From: JAGVJT01 sp964471225
GTDB taxonomy: Bacteria > Pseudomonadota > Gammaproteobacteria > Legionellales > Legionellaceae
DNA length: 64,000 nt
Assembly: GCA_964471225.1 (NCBI GenBank)
Contig: CAYYEZ010000035.1
Coordinates: forward strand, 1-64,000
Direction: 5' to 3'
Shown here: in pieces, positions 41,146-51,106 of the stretch
Layout: every line of letters starts with the position of its first letter
Position numbering within the stretch: the stretch's first letter is position 1
Notes under the pieces: generated by a model
Seen by the model: the letters and a program-made list of their open reading frames with translations, nothing else
Databases searched by the model: none
Told to the model about the DNA's origin: nothing
Position numbers and translations under genes: made by a program

Positions 41146-43857
41146 ATGCTTAATACGTTAATGAAGAAGATATTCGGTAGTCGTAATGAACGTACGTTGC
41201 GACGAATGGAAAAAGTAGTACAGCTCATTGCAGCTTTTGAGCCCGAACTTCAGGCACTCTCTGACGAAAAACTCGCTCTTAAAACAGAAGAATTTAAAAC
41301 GCGTCTTAATAATGGTGAAGGTCTTGATGCATTATTGCCTGAGGCTTTTGCTGTGGTCCGCGAGGCCTCAAGACGAACCATAGGTCTTCGACATTTTGAT
41401 GTTCAACTTATGGGGGGCATGGTCTTACACGAGGGGAATATCCCAGAAATGCGTACCGGCGAAGGTAAAACCTTGACCGAAACCCTGCCTGCCTATTTAA
41501 ACGCATTAACGGGGCGTGGTGTGCATATCGTGACCGTGAATGACTATCTTGCAAAACGAGATGCGGCGTGGATGAATCCTATCTATGCTTTTTTGGGACT
41601 GAGTGTTGCTGTGATTTATAGTGACATGCCGCATGAAGAGAAAAAAGCCGCTTATCGTGCTGATATTGTTTATGGAACAAATAACGAATTCGGGTTTGAT
41701 TATCTTCGTGACAATATGGTGTTTAGCCTTGAAGATAAAGTACAACGAGATTTACATTTTGCAATTGTGGATGAAGTAGACTCCATTTTAATTGATGAGG
41801 CAAGAACACCATTAATCATTTCTGGTGCGGCTGAAGATAGCTCTGCGTTGTACTTGAGAATTAATAAAATTATTCCAAAATTGACGCAAGCTTCTGGTGA
41901 TGATGAAGCGCTTGATGGCGACTACACTATCGATGAAAAGCAAAAACAGGCGCATCTTACAGAAAAAGGTCATCAGCACATAGAGGAGCTATTAATCGAA
42001 GAGGGGTTGTTACAACCCGGCGAGAGCTTATATCACGCAGCAAACATCATTTTAATGCATCACGTCAATGCTGCATTAAAAGCGCATGCCATGTATCATC
42101 GTGATGTAGAATATATCGTTCAGAATAATCAAGTTGTTATTGTGGATGAACATACTGGACGTACTATGCCTGGTCGGCGTTGGTCTGAGGGCTTGCACCA
42201 AGCTGTTGAAGCCAAAGAGGGTGTGCCTATTCAAAATGAAAATCAAACACTTGCCTCTATTACGTTCCAAAATTTATTTAGACTCTACGATAAATTAGCA
42301 GGAATGACGGGAACAGCAGACACAGAGGCTTATGAGTTCCAAGAAATTTATAATCTTGATGTCGTCGTTATCCCCACGAATAAGCCAATGATTCGTAAGG
42401 ATGCGGCTGATCAGGTTTATCTAACACAATCAGACAAATATGAGGCTGTGATTGCCGATGTGCGTGATTGTATTGCACGTAGACAACCCGTTTTAGTTGG
42501 AACTGCATCCATCGAAGCCTCCGAGGTTTTAAGTCAATTGATGCAAAAAGCTAAGATTCCACATCAAGTGTTAAATGCAAAATTTCATGAAAAAGAAGCA
42601 CAAATCATTGCAGAGGCTGGGCGCCCTGGTGCGGTAACAATTGCTACAAATATGGCTGGTCGAGGTACGGATATTGTTTTGGGCGGTAGTTTGTCTGCTG
42701 AATTGGCTCAGCTTCCAGAAGATGCCACTGAAGAGATGCGTCAAAAAATTAAAGAAGATTGGCAACGACGTCATGATGAGGTGATAGAAGCGGGCGGCTT
42801 AAGAATTATTGGCTCAGAACGACACGAATCACGTCGTATTGATAATCAGCTACGCGGTCGTGCCGGGCGTCAAGGCGATCCTGGAAGTACGCGCTTTTAC
42901 TTGTCTTTAGACGATGCCTTGATGCGTATTTTCGCTTCGGAGCGTGTCGCTAATTTAATGCGACGCTTGGGGATGAAACCTGGTGAGCCAATTGAACACG
43001 CATTGGTGACAAAAGCAATTGAAAATGCACAGCGGAAATTAGAAGGGCATCATTTTGATATCCGTAAACAATTATTGTCTTATGATAATGTGGCGAATGA
43101 GCAGCGAAAAGTAATTTACTCACAACGTGCTGCAGTCATAGCAATGGATGATCCACTTGATACGATTGATGAGATGCGTGATGAAGTTATCAGTAACTTA
43201 GTTGAGCTTTATATTCCTTCCCAGAGTATGGAGGATCAATGGAATATCGAAGGATTAATGACTGTGTTACAGGATGACTTTAAACTAGTGGTTCCCGTTA
43301 AAACTTGGGTCGATGAAGATCACAGTATTATGCCTGAGCAAATCAAAGAAAAAATTATGGCGATTTGTAAAGAAGCTTATCAATCTAAAGAGCAAAAGCT
43401 TACACGGGAAATTCTAACGCAATTTGAGAAGTCTATTATTTTACAAACGATGGATAATCACTGGAGAGAGCATCTTGCTGCCATGGATTATTTGCGTCAA
43501 GGTATCCATCTTCGAGGGTATGCGCAGAAGGATCCCAAGCAGGAGTACAAGCGAGAGTCGTTCACGTTATTTTCTTCTATGCTTGAACAGTTAAAATATG
43601 ATGTGATTAAGCTCTTATTTACGATTGAAATTGCAACCGCTGAAGATGTCGACGCAGTTGAAGCGCAGCGCCGTGCTGAACATGCCTCAAAATTACAATT
43701 AATTCATGATGAGCCAAACGTATTAGATGAGGTTGTGCCACCACATGCGCCTGTGCAAGCAACGTTTAAGCGTAATGACCAAAAAATTGGGCGTAACGAC
43801 TTGTGTCCTTGTGAGTCTGGTAAAAAATACAAACAATGCCATGGACGAATTGAATGA
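41146..43857 (+). CDS. secA: Protein translocase ATPase SecA
   Basis: A 903-residue motor of the Sec pathway. Walker A is MRTGEGKTLT (about residues 102-111), Walker B has VDEVDSILIDEARTPLIISG, with the second nucleotide fold at NMAGRGTDIVLGG and IGSERHESRRIDNQLRGRAGRQGDPGS split across motifs V/VI. The C-terminal zinc-binding SEC-C motif CPCESGKKYKQCHG is complete. The ATG at 41146 with AGGAAGAG upstream is preferred over the GTG three codons before. mutT overlaps its end, as in enterobacteria. Confidence 0.97.
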   Translation: MLNTLMKKIFGSRNERTLRRMEKVVQLIAAFEPELQALSDEKLALKTEEFKTRLNNGEGLDALLPEAFAVVREASRRTIGLRHFDVQLMGGMVLHEGNIPEMRTGEGKTLTETLPAYLNALTGRGVHIVTVNDYLAKRDAAWMNPIYAFLGLSVAVIYSDMPHEEKKAAYRADIVYGTNNEFGFDYLRDNMVFSLEDKVQRDLHFAIVDEVDSILIDEARTPLIISGAAEDSSALYLRINKIIPKLTQASGDDEALDGDYTIDEKQKQAHLTEKGHQHIEELLIEEGLLQPGESLYHAANIILMHHVNAALKAHAMYHRDVEYIVQNNQVVIVDEHTGRTMPGRRWSEGLHQAVEAKEGVPIQNENQTLASITFQNLFRLYDKLAGMTGTADTEAYEFQEIYNLDVVVIPTNKPMIRKDAADQVYLTQSDKYEAVIADVRDCIARRQPVLVGTASIEASEVLSQLMQKAKIPHQVLNAKFHEKEAQIIAEAGRPGAVTIATNMAGRGTDIVLGGSLSAELAQLPEDATEEMRQKIKEDWQRRHDEVIEAGGLRIIGSERHESRRIDNQLRGRAGRQGDPGSTRFYLSLDDALMRIFASERVANLMRRLGMKPGEPIEHALVTKAIENAQRKLEGHHFDIRKQLLSYDNVANEQRKVIYSQRAAVIAMDDPLDTIDEMRDEVISNLVELYIPSQSMEDQWNIEGLMTVLQDDFKLVVPVKTWVDEDHSIMPEQIKEKIMAICKEAYQSKEQKLTREILTQFEKSIILQTMDNHWREHLAAMDYLRQGIHLRGYAQKDPKQEYKRESFTLFSSMLEQLKYDVIKLLFTIEIATAEDVDAVEAQRRAEHASKLQLIHDEPNVLDEVVPPHAPVQATFKRNDQKIGRNDLCPCESGKKYKQCHGRIE

Positions 43858-44276
43858 GTATAGTAATCCCAGTATCTTTAGCGTTTATCACTAACGCTGA
43901 TCAGCATGTCTTGATCACTCAAAGAGGTCAAAAAAGTGACATGGGAGGATACTGGGAATTTCCTGGCGGAAAAATTGAGTCACAAGAAACACCAGAGAAC
44001 GCCTTAAAAAGAGAGCTGCTAGAAGAGCTCGGAATTCATATCCATAAACCTCGTTTTATTACCGAGCTGCTGCACGAATATCCTCACCGGACAGTGCTTC
44101 TTTATGTTTATCATGTCACCGAGTATTCTGGTTTGGCGCATTGTTGTGAAAAGCAGCAAGGAATGCGATGGGTGGGGATGGATGCTTTACCCCAATATCA
44201 GTTGCTTGAAGCAGGATTTCGGCTCATCCCATATCTTGCTCCTCTTTTAAATCTGGCGTACGAACCTGATGCTTGA
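43854..44276 (+). CDS. mutT: NUDIX hydrolase, MutT-type 8-oxo-dGTP diphosphatase
   Basis: A 140-residue protein with a perfect Nudix box from Gly39 to Ile61 (G-x5-E-x7-REL-x-EE-x-G-I) preceded by MGGYWEFPGGK. It removes oxidised dGTP from the nucleotide pool. The 4-base overlap with secA matches the conserved secA-mutT order. Confidence 0.9.
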   Translation: MSIVIPVSLAFITNADQHVLITQRGQKSDMGGYWEFPGGKIESQETPENALKRELLEELGIHIHKPRFITELLHEYPHRTVLLYVYHVTEYSGLAHCCEKQQGMRWVGMDALPQYQLLEAGFRLIPYLAPLLNLAYEPDA

Positions 44277-45192
44277 ATACGCTTATCATCCAGTTTTGCT
44301 AGAAGAAATTTTTCGGTCGATCTTATCAACGAAAAAAATTCATGTCATTGCGCCTGCTTCTGGTCTTGAAGAGCAAGAGCTTAATCGACTCCGCAAGCTT
44401 CCATTTTTATCTACATTTATTCCTGAAAATCTTATAAACCCGGTCATTCCTTATCATGCGAATACAGATGAAATGAGATTGGCTCAGCTGAAAGTTGCTT
44501 TATATGAATCAGAGCCAGAAGACATCATTTGGTGTCTGCGAGGAGGGTATGGTAGTGCTCGGTTGATTGATGATTTGCAGAAACTATCTCGACCGGAGCA
44601 CGAGCGAACATTTATTGGATATAGTGATTTAACTGCGTTACATCTTTTCTTTTCTCAACAATGGGGATGGCGAACGATTCACGCAGCAGGTTTTGCTCAA
44701 TTATTAGCGCCAAAATGGGATAAAGAAAACTTTACACGTCTGGCGCAATTAATTGCAGATCCTAAAGCCCCTCAAAGTATGAGCTTAGTGCCTCTCAATA
44801 CATTAGCTGAAACTTCTCGGTCGATTCGAGGTCGAATGAATGGTGGAAATTTAACTCTCGTTGAAAATAGTATTGGTACTGTTTGGCAAATACGCACTTC
44901 TGGATGCATCTTGTTTCTCGAGGAGGTGGGTGAAAAAGGATACCGTATTGATCGTGCATTGACGCATCTTAAGCAGGCCAATCTTTTGAATGATGTGCGT
45001 GCAGTTGTTTTTGGTGAGTGTATTAGTGATGATGAAGAAGTCGTGATGTTTGCTTTAAGACGTTTTGCAAATGAAGTAAATTTTCCTGTCTTTCAATCGC
45101 AAGTATTCGGCCATGGAGTCACGAATTATCCGATTGTATATCAATCCGAAGGTACAATCGAACAGCTTGTTTTACATATGCAAGTAGGTTAA
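44269..45192 (+). CDS. ldcA: LD-carboxypeptidase, peptidase family S66
   Basis: A 307-residue S66 peptidase that trims the terminal D-Ala from tetrapeptides in peptidoglycan recycling. It shows IHVIAPASG at the N-terminus, WCLRGGYGSARLIDDL, the nucleophile-type Ser119 in FIGYSDLTALHL, and FLEEVGEKGYRIDRALTHL. It is cytoplasmic (no signal peptide) and overlaps mutT by 8 bases. Confidence 0.85.
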   Translation: MLEYAYHPVLLEEIFRSILSTKKIHVIAPASGLEEQELNRLRKLPFLSTFIPENLINPVIPYHANTDEMRLAQLKVALYESEPEDIIWCLRGGYGSARLIDDLQKLSRPEHERTFIGYSDLTALHLFFSQQWGWRTIHAAGFAQLLAPKWDKENFTRLAQLIADPKAPQSMSLVPLNTLAETSRSIRGRMNGGNLTLVENSIGTVWQIRTSGCILFLEEVGEKGYRIDRALTHLKQANLLNDVRAVVFGECISDDEEVVMFALRRFANEVNFPVFQSQVFGHGVTNYPIVYQSEGTIEQLVLHMQVG

Positions 45193-45214
45193 TGTGTCCA
45201 AAACGAAGGAGCGG

Positions 45215-45655
45215 ATGATGCATAAAAAATTATGGCTGTGTGTGCTTGGTTTTATCGTTTATTTACCTTTTGCCGAGGCCTCTTCGTCTCCGGTAGGGCG
45301 GTGGACGACGATTGACGATAAAACTGGCGAGAAGAAAGCTGATATCGAGTTGTCCATGAATCACGGTAAACTTTACGGCACGATTGTACATCGCTATATG
45401 AAGCCAGGAGATCCTGAGCGCTGTACAACTTGTCCGGGTAAATTTAAAGATAAGCCGATACAAGGACTTCAGTTCATTTGGGGATTGAAAGACTTGGGTG
45501 ATGGCTCGTGGGGTGATGGAAAATTAATTGATCCTAAAACGGGAAAAATCTATCACTTAAAAATGGCTGTTAAAAACGATCAGCTGCATGTTCGTGGTTA
45601 TATTGGAGTGCCTTTGCTTGGTCGTACACAAGTTTGGATTCCGGCAAAAGGGTAG
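45215..45655 (+). CDS. Exported DUF2147 domain protein
   Basis: A 146-residue protein with a signal peptide (residues 1-22, ending FAEA) and a single DUF2147 beta-barrel domain: PVGRWTTIDDKTGEKKADIEL, GKLYGTIVHRY, CTTCPG and a final VWIPAKG. A periplasmic location is likely; function is not established for the family. The start is one of two consecutive ATGs after GAAGGAG. Confidence 0.75.
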   Translation: MMHKKLWLCVLGFIVYLPFAEASSSPVGRWTTIDDKTGEKKADIELSMNHGKLYGTIVHRYMKPGDPERCTTCPGKFKDKPIQGLQFIWGLKDLGDGSWGDGKLIDPKTGKIYHLKMAVKNDQLHVRGYIGVPLLGRTQVWIPAKG

Positions 45656-45660
45656 TGCTC

Positions 45661-47052
45661 ATGGCTGTTGCAAAATCACAAAAAAAGTCTACGGTAGAAA
45701 CACTTAAACGTCCACCGCACTCTCTTGAGGCGGAGCAGTCGATTATTGGTGGATTAATGCTCGATAATCTTGTATTAGAGAAAGTTGAGCATCGTTTATG
45801 CGAAGCTGATTTTTACCGGTCAGAGCATCGTGTATTGTATCGGGCAATCCTCCAGCTTGCGCGGCGTTATCAGCCTTTTGATGTCGTGACTGTTCTAGAG
45901 ACTTTAAAGTCGAGCAATACGCTTTTGGACGCAGGAGGTGAGGCTTATTTGTTTGAGCTTGCACACAACACACCGAGTGTTGCCAACATTAATGCTTATG
46001 TTGATATTGTGCGTGAAAAGTCGGTACAACGACAACTTATTTCTGTTGCTGGTGATATTGCAGATTCTGCGTACGAACCTGGCGAACGGATGATCTCAGA
46101 TTTATTAGATTTTGCTGAAACACGTGTTTTTGCTATTGCCGAGCAGACTGCGGCTGATGGCGGACCTGAAGCAATAAAATCAGTCCTTGTGCGGACAGTC
46201 GAAAAAATCGATGCTTTATATCATAGTGGTGCCGCAGTGACTGGTCTTGCAACCGGGCTTACCGATTTAGATGAGCTAACCACAGGTTTACAGCCTGCTG
46301 ATTTAGTGATTGTCGCCGGTCGACCTTCTATGGGTAAAACTACATTAGCTATGAATATGGCGGAGCATGTTGCTATTAAATCAGGAAAACCTGTTCTCGT
46401 TTTTTCCATGGAGATGCCTGCAGATGCTTTGGCAATGCGGATGATGTCGTCTCTTGGACGTTTAGATCAGCATCGTTTACGCACAGGAAAGCTCGATGAT
46501 AATGATTGGCCACGTGTTACATCAGCTGTTCACATGCTTTCTGAGGCACCATTGTTTATCGATGACTCACCTGCATTAAGCCCGACTGAGTTACGTGCGC
46601 GAGCAAGAAGACTGGTTAAAGAGCAAGGTGACCTGGGTTTGATTGTTGTGGATTATCTTCAATTAATGCGTGTAACGGGTGTAAAAATTGAAAATAGAAC
46701 AGCGGAAATTTCGGAAATTTCAAGAAGCTTAAAAACGTTGGCAAAAGAGTTAAATGTTCCTGTGATTGCCCTTTCTCAGCTCAATCGAAGTCTTGAGCAA
46801 CGTCAGGATAAGCGGCCTGTCATGTCTGATTTGCGTGAATCAGGCGCAATTGAGCAGGATGCTGATTTAATTTGCTTTATTTATCGCGATGAAGTTTATA
46901 ATGAGGACAGTCCAGATAAAGGATGTGCAGAAATCATCGTTGCTAAACAAAGAAATGGCCCGATTGGTCGAGTCAGAGTTGCTTTTTTAGGTCAGTATAC
47001 TCGATTTGAAGATCTGGCTTATCAAGGTTATCAAGCTGGCCCCAACGAGTAA
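45661..47052 (+). CDS. dnaB: Replicative DNA helicase DnaB
   Basis: A 463-residue hexameric helicase. The N-terminal primase-binding domain opens with PPHSLEAEQSIIGGLML. The RecA-like core has Walker A GRPSMGKTT (about 220-228), LVFSMEMP, IVVDYLQLM and the ALSQLNRSLEQR motif. No intein is present. ATG at 45661 is chosen; the frame extends into the previous gene without need. Confidence 0.96.
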   Translation: MAVAKSQKKSTVETLKRPPHSLEAEQSIIGGLMLDNLVLEKVEHRLCEADFYRSEHRVLYRAILQLARRYQPFDVVTVLETLKSSNTLLDAGGEAYLFELAHNTPSVANINAYVDIVREKSVQRQLISVAGDIADSAYEPGERMISDLLDFAETRVFAIAEQTAADGGPEAIKSVLVRTVEKIDALYHSGAAVTGLATGLTDLDELTTGLQPADLVIVAGRPSMGKTTLAMNMAEHVAIKSGKPVLVFSMEMPADALAMRMMSSLGRLDQHRLRTGKLDDNDWPRVTSAVHMLSEAPLFIDDSPALSPTELRARARRLVKEQGDLGLIVVDYLQLMRVTGVKIENRTAEISEISRSLKTLAKELNVPVIALSQLNRSLEQRQDKRPVMSDLRESGAIEQDADLICFIYRDEVYNEDSPDKGCAEIIVAKQRNGPIGRVRVAFLGQYTRFEDLAYQGYQAGPNE

Positions 47053-47056
47053 TTTT

Positions 47057-47095
47057 CGAATAGAGCGTTCTATCATTATCGCTCTATTCGTTTTT
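47057..47095. terminator. Intrinsic terminator between dnaB and the DUF4142 gene
   Basis: Perfect 11-base arms CGAATAGAGCG and CGCTCTATTCG with a 12-base loop, followed by TTTTT on the plus strand and preceded by an A-poor TTTT on the other side. It separates the converging dnaB and DUF4142 genes. Confidence 0.9.
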
Positions 47096-47097
47096 GA

Positions 47098-47706
47098 TTA
47101 AGCTTTTAATGCTTGTGCTTGTTCTAGATGATGCTCAACAACTTGGTACATCGCCATCAAATGCGCTTTGAGCATGGGGTTGGTGACTTTCCTCAAAGCA
47201 TCATTCAAAAGAGATAATGCTTGACGATGATCACGTATCATATCGTTCAAAAAGACACTATCAAAATCGCTTTCATCTAATGTTTTTAATTGCGTCAACT
47301 CACGCTCACCATCACGTTGCATTTGCATCGAGCGGTAATCATCTTCAGGCGTAATTTTGAGTTTGTGACTTAACGTCAGTGTTTTATTCAAATTCATCGA
47401 GTGATGTTTGACGAGGTATTTAGCGAATTCACGAATTTTCGGTTGTGTTGCTTTTTTTTCTCCTTCACGGGCGGCGGCAATTTCATTTTTATCAAGCGTG
47501 AGTATTTCTGCAAAAATCTTATCATCTATTGGAGATTTTCTTTCAGTGCTAGGAAGTGTGTTTAAGACTGGTTTTGTTGACTTAGCTGTTGTATCATTTG
47601 CGCTCTTAAACGGATTGTATGAGTCGAAGCTCGGTAAGTCAGTTTGGCAAGCAGTGAGCAAGGCGGAGGTACAAACAATATGGCACATCATATACCTTAG
47701 CTTCAT
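47098..47706 (-). CDS. DUF4142 lipoprotein (ferritin-like helical domain)
   Basis: A 202-residue exported protein. The lipobox is LLTAC (Cys20). After a disordered Ser/Thr/Pro-rich linker (about 21-60), residues 65-195 form the DUF4142 helical bundle with DKNEIAAAREG, IREFAKYLVKHHSMN and the final HHLEQAQAL helix. The His/Glu pattern suggests a metal site, but no function is established. It lies between dnaB and alr, a place where these two are usually adjacent. Confidence 0.8.
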   Translation of the reverse strand: MKLRYMMCHIVCTSALLTACQTDLPSFDSYNPFKSANDTTAKSTKPVLNTLPSTERKSPIDDKIFAEILTLDKNEIAAAREGEKKATQPKIREFAKYLVKHHSMNLNKTLTLSHKLKITPEDDYRSMQMQRDGERELTQLKTLDESDFDSVFLNDMIRDHRQALSLLNDALRKVTNPMLKAHLMAMYQVVEHHLEQAQALKA

Positions 47707-47787
47707 TTTATCTCCTTATTTTGAATAGGCACTCCATAACCAGTATATGCTAAAGTGCTCGTGTTGTGTACCCAGGTGAGGTGTGTG

Positions 47788-48867
47788 GTGAGACCTACGT
47801 TTATTGAAATTGATAAAAGCGCTTTAAAACATAATATTATGCGTATCAAAGCACTTTGCCCGTCACAAAAAATTGTGGCAATGGTTAAAGCCAATGCTTA
47901 CGGTTGTGGCATAGAGGCGGTGGTACCGACTATTTCAGACGATATCGATATTTTTGGTGTTGCATGTCTTGAAGAGGCGATGAAGCTTCGGCAGTATACC
48001 TCAAAACCTTGTGTTTTATTTCAAGGTGTTTTCTCCGAGACCGAGTTATCTCAAGTACTCGAGCTTGAGTTAGATTGCGTTATTCATCATACAGAGCAAC
48101 TGAAATGGTTATTGTCGACGCCGCTTTCAAAACCAATTCGAATTTGGTTAAAAGTGAATACAGGGATGAATCGATTAGGTTTTGAGCCTAACGAAATTAA
48201 CCCCATTTTAGAGGCTCTTCGTCATTGTTCATGGGTAGAAAATTCGATTGTACTACTTTCTCACATGGCCTGTGCCGACGAGCCAGCGCATCCTCAAAAT
48301 AAAGCACAATTAGAGCTTTTTAATGCCATCCCTGTTTCGAATGACGTGCTTCAAAGTTTTGCTAATTCCGCTTTGATTTTAACCTCACCGAAAGCACATT
48401 ACGATATTGTTCGACCAGGATTGATGCTTTATGGTGTATCTCCTTTAAAAGATAAAACCTCATCAGAGCTGAATTTGTATCCAGTGATGAGTTTTATTTC
48501 AACACTTAGTGTTATTCATGAATTTCCAGCGAATCGAGGCATTGGCTATAGTGCGACTTGGCGTACTACAAAACCAACCAGAATCGGGGTTGTTGCCGCA
48601 GGATACGGTGATGGTTATCCTCGTCATATTGATGTTCATGCGCAGGTATGGTTGAATGACACGCGAGTGCCAATTGTAGGGCGAGTTTCTATGGACATGC
48701 TGACACTCGACCTTTCAAATGTACCAGATGCTATGTTAGGCGATCGTGTTGAATTATGGGGAAAACATCTCTTAGTTGAAGAGGTGGCTCAGCATGCGGG
48801 GACGATTCCTTACGAATTGTTAACTCAAGTTTCCTCCCGTGTGAGAGAAAAATTACGATTGTGTTAG
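47788..48867 (+). CDS. alr: Alanine racemase
   Basis: A 359-residue PLP enzyme that makes D-alanine for peptidoglycan. The PLP lysine lies in AMVKANAYGCG (Lys34) and the second catalytic Tyr in GIGYSATW. C-terminal segments GYGDGYPRH and GRVSMDMLTLDLS are characteristic. The GTG at 47788 is chosen because AGGTGAGG lies 5 bases before it; the open frame starts 11 codons earlier. Confidence 0.93.
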   Translation: MRPTFIEIDKSALKHNIMRIKALCPSQKIVAMVKANAYGCGIEAVVPTISDDIDIFGVACLEEAMKLRQYTSKPCVLFQGVFSETELSQVLELELDCVIHHTEQLKWLLSTPLSKPIRIWLKVNTGMNRLGFEPNEINPILEALRHCSWVENSIVLLSHMACADEPAHPQNKAQLELFNAIPVSNDVLQSFANSALILTSPKAHYDIVRPGLMLYGVSPLKDKTSSELNLYPVMSFISTLSVIHEFPANRGIGYSATWRTTKPTRIGVVAAGYGDGYPRHIDVHAQVWLNDTRVPIVGRVSMDMLTLDLSNVPDAMLGDRVELWGKHLLVEEVAQHAGTIPYELLTQVSSRVREKLRLC

Positions 48868-48886
48868 GTAACGAACGAGGAACAAA

Positions 48887-49342
48887 ATGAAAATAAAACC
48901 TTTGATAGTTATACCGTTATCGCTATCAGTATTGATAGGTTGTACTGAGGTAAATAATGAATCTGTCGGGATGGTCGCGGGCGGTGTCGTTGGCGGTGTT
49001 CTAGGGAATCAATTTGGTGGTGGTGCCGGTAAGGTTGCGGCAACTGCTGCGGGTACCTTTATTGGTGCTGTCTTGGGTGGTCGGGTAGGTAAGTATATGG
49101 ATAAGCAAGATCGACTTGAGATGCAACAAGCTTTAGAAACAGCACCGACAGGTAAAGCTGTGACATGGCGAAACCCTGATTCTGGAAATACTTATCATGT
49201 CACCTCTACAAGAACTTATTATCATCAACGACAGCCTTGTCGAGAGTATACAACGCGCGCTGAGATTGGTGGCAAATCAGAACAGATTTATGGTAAAGCT
49301 TGCCGACAAGCTGATGGTTCATGGCGAGTTGTTCCTGATTAA
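48887..49342 (+). CDS. 17-kDa-antigen-like lipoprotein with glycine zipper
   Basis: A 151-residue lipoprotein with lipobox LIGC (Cys19). Residues about 29-70 are a glycine-zipper hairpin (GMVAGGVVGGVLGNQFGGG, AAGTFIGAVLGGRVG), followed by a compact C-terminal domain with two Cys that could pair (CREY, KACRQADGSW). This is the layout of the rickettsial 17-kDa surface antigen and related envelope lipoproteins. Confidence 0.8.
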   Translation: MKIKPLIVIPLSLSVLIGCTEVNNESVGMVAGGVVGGVLGNQFGGGAGKVAATAAGTFIGAVLGGRVGKYMDKQDRLEMQQALETAPTGKAVTWRNPDSGNTYHVTSTRTYYHQRQPCREYTTRAEIGGKSEQIYGKACRQADGSWRVVPD

Positions 49343-49388
49343 GATCTGTGGCAAGATGCTGACTTTTAAACGCATCAGGTGAGTAACC

Positions 49389-50141
49389 ATGAAGGTGATT
49401 GTTCCTGTAAAACGTGTGATTGACCCGTATGTCAAAATTAGGATATTGCCTAACGGGCGCGAAGTAGAAACTCAGCATGTAAAACATGCAATGAATCCTT
49501 TTGATGAAATCGCTTTGGAAGAGGCGATTCGTTTATATGAGAAAAAAATTGTTACCGATATCCTTGCGGTATCAATTGGCACGGAGGTTTGTCAAGAAAC
49601 TTTACGTCATGCATTGGCGTTGGGTGCAACTCGTGCTCAGCTGATTCAAACTTCTCAATCCTCCCTAGGAAGCTTGAATATTGCAAAAATACTTCGCGCT
49701 ATTGTACAACAAGAACAGGCTAACCTAGTCCTTTTAGGCAAGCAAGCGATTGATGATGATAATAATCAAACACCTCAAATGCTTGCTGCCATGCTCAGCT
49801 GGCCTCAGGCAACCTTCGCCTCTATGCTTCAGATAGACGGCAATACTTGTGTTGTTGCGCGAGAAGTGGACAGTGGTACTGAAACATTGAAACTTACGCT
49901 ACCTGCTGTAGTGAGTGTCGATTTACGCTTAAATACGCCACGTTACGCTAGTCTTCCTAATATTATGAAAGCAAAACAAAAGCCACTTGTTATTACTCCT
50001 CTGGAGGCACTGGCTTTGCCCTTGAAAGAGCACTATTCGTCACTGTCTATCAAAGCACCAGAGACACGTAAATCAGGGATTAAGGTCGCTTCGGTAGAGG
50101 AGCTTATTGAAAAGCTAAAGCATGACGCTAAAGTTTTATAA
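49389..50141 (+). CDS. etfB: Electron transfer flavoprotein beta subunit
   Basis: A 250-residue AMP-binding subunit. Family segments: VIVPVKRVIDPYVKIR, MNPFDEIALEEAIRL, LGKQAIDDDNNQTPQMLA and DLRLNTPRYASLPNIMKAK. It pairs with EtfA encoded next and carries electrons from acyl-CoA and other dehydrogenases to the quinone pool. Confidence 0.94.
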   Translation: MKVIVPVKRVIDPYVKIRILPNGREVETQHVKHAMNPFDEIALEEAIRLYEKKIVTDILAVSIGTEVCQETLRHALALGATRAQLIQTSQSSLGSLNIAKILRAIVQQEQANLVLLGKQAIDDDNNQTPQMLAAMLSWPQATFASMLQIDGNTCVVAREVDSGTETLKLTLPAVVSVDLRLNTPRYASLPNIMKAKQKPLVITPLEALALPLKEHYSSLSIKAPETRKSGIKVASVEELIEKLKHDAKVL

Positions 50142-50156
50142 AAAGAGGAGATAGCT

Positions 50157-51095
50157 ATGAATATTTGTATCATTGTTGAGCATGACAATCAGCATATGCA
50201 CGCCTCTTTTCCTCATGTACTGACTGCAGCACAGATGCTGGGCTCCGTCGAGATCATTTGTTGTGTAATTGGCTATCAGTGCCATTCTGTAGCTGAACAG
50301 GTTGCGGCATTTAAGGGGGTCTCCCGCGTAATTTGTGCTGATAATGTTTGTTACGAGCATCATCTCGCTGAAAATACGGGCGCTTTAATTCGAGAAATTG
50401 CAGAAGAGTATGATTATTTTTTAATGGCAGGAACTACTTTTGGCAAAGACTTGCTCCCAAGAGTTGCTGGATTATTAGATGTGGGATTAGTATCTGATGT
50501 GACAAAAATTGTGACACCAGATACTTTCGAGCGACCAATTTATGCGGGAAATGCTATTGAAACTGTCCGTATTTTGGATGAAAAAAAATTATTAACGCTT
50601 CGTCAAACTGCTTTTCAAGCGACAACAGCACAGCAACCACCGGTGGTTGTGGAGGAACTTGCTTTGCTGATTCCTTCAGAAAAAACATGCTTTGTGAGTC
50701 AACAGCGAACGCATTCGGAGAGACCCGAGCTCACCCATGCTAAACGTATTGTTTCTGGCGGACGAGCTTTACAAAGTGCTGAAAAATTTAAATTGATAGA
50801 GATGTTAGCCGATACTTTAGGGGCTGCTCTTGGCGCCTCGAGGGCGGCTGTAGATGCAGGATTTATTTCAAATGACGCTCAAGTTGGTCAAACTGGTAAA
50901 ATTGTTGCGCCAGAGCTCTATATTGCTGTAGGTATTTCTGGAGCGATACAGCATCTTGCTGGTATGAAAGATTCGAAAGTGATTGTTGCGATTAATAAAG
51001 ATCCTGATGCACCGATTTTTCAAGTTGCGGATTATGGTTTGATCGGAGATTTGTTTGTTTTAGTCCCGCAGTTAATTGAACAATTAAAAAAATAG
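50157..51095 (+). CDS. etfA: Electron transfer flavoprotein alpha subunit
   Basis: A 312-residue FAD-binding subunit. The FAD domain has SGGRALQS, LGASRAAVDAGF, QVGQTGKIVAPELYIAVGI, SGAIQHLAGM and NKDPDAPIFQVADYG. It follows etfB by 15 bases. The membrane partner (ETF:quinone oxidoreductase) is not in this window. Confidence 0.94.
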   Translation: MNICIIVEHDNQHMHASFPHVLTAAQMLGSVEIICCVIGYQCHSVAEQVAAFKGVSRVICADNVCYEHHLAENTGALIREIAEEYDYFLMAGTTFGKDLLPRVAGLLDVGLVSDVTKIVTPDTFERPIYAGNAIETVRILDEKKLLTLRQTAFQATTAQQPPVVVEELALLIPSEKTCFVSQQRTHSERPELTHAKRIVSGGRALQSAEKFKLIEMLADTLGAALGASRAAVDAGFISNDAQVGQTGKIVAPELYIAVGISGAIQHLAGMKDSKVIVAINKDPDAPIFQVADYGLIGDLFVLVPQLIEQLKK

Positions 51096-51106
51096 GAGTC
51101 AGTATA

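Noticed and set aside
45661..47052. Possible intein in dnaB
   Set aside because: The gene has normal length, and all helicase motifs are contiguous.
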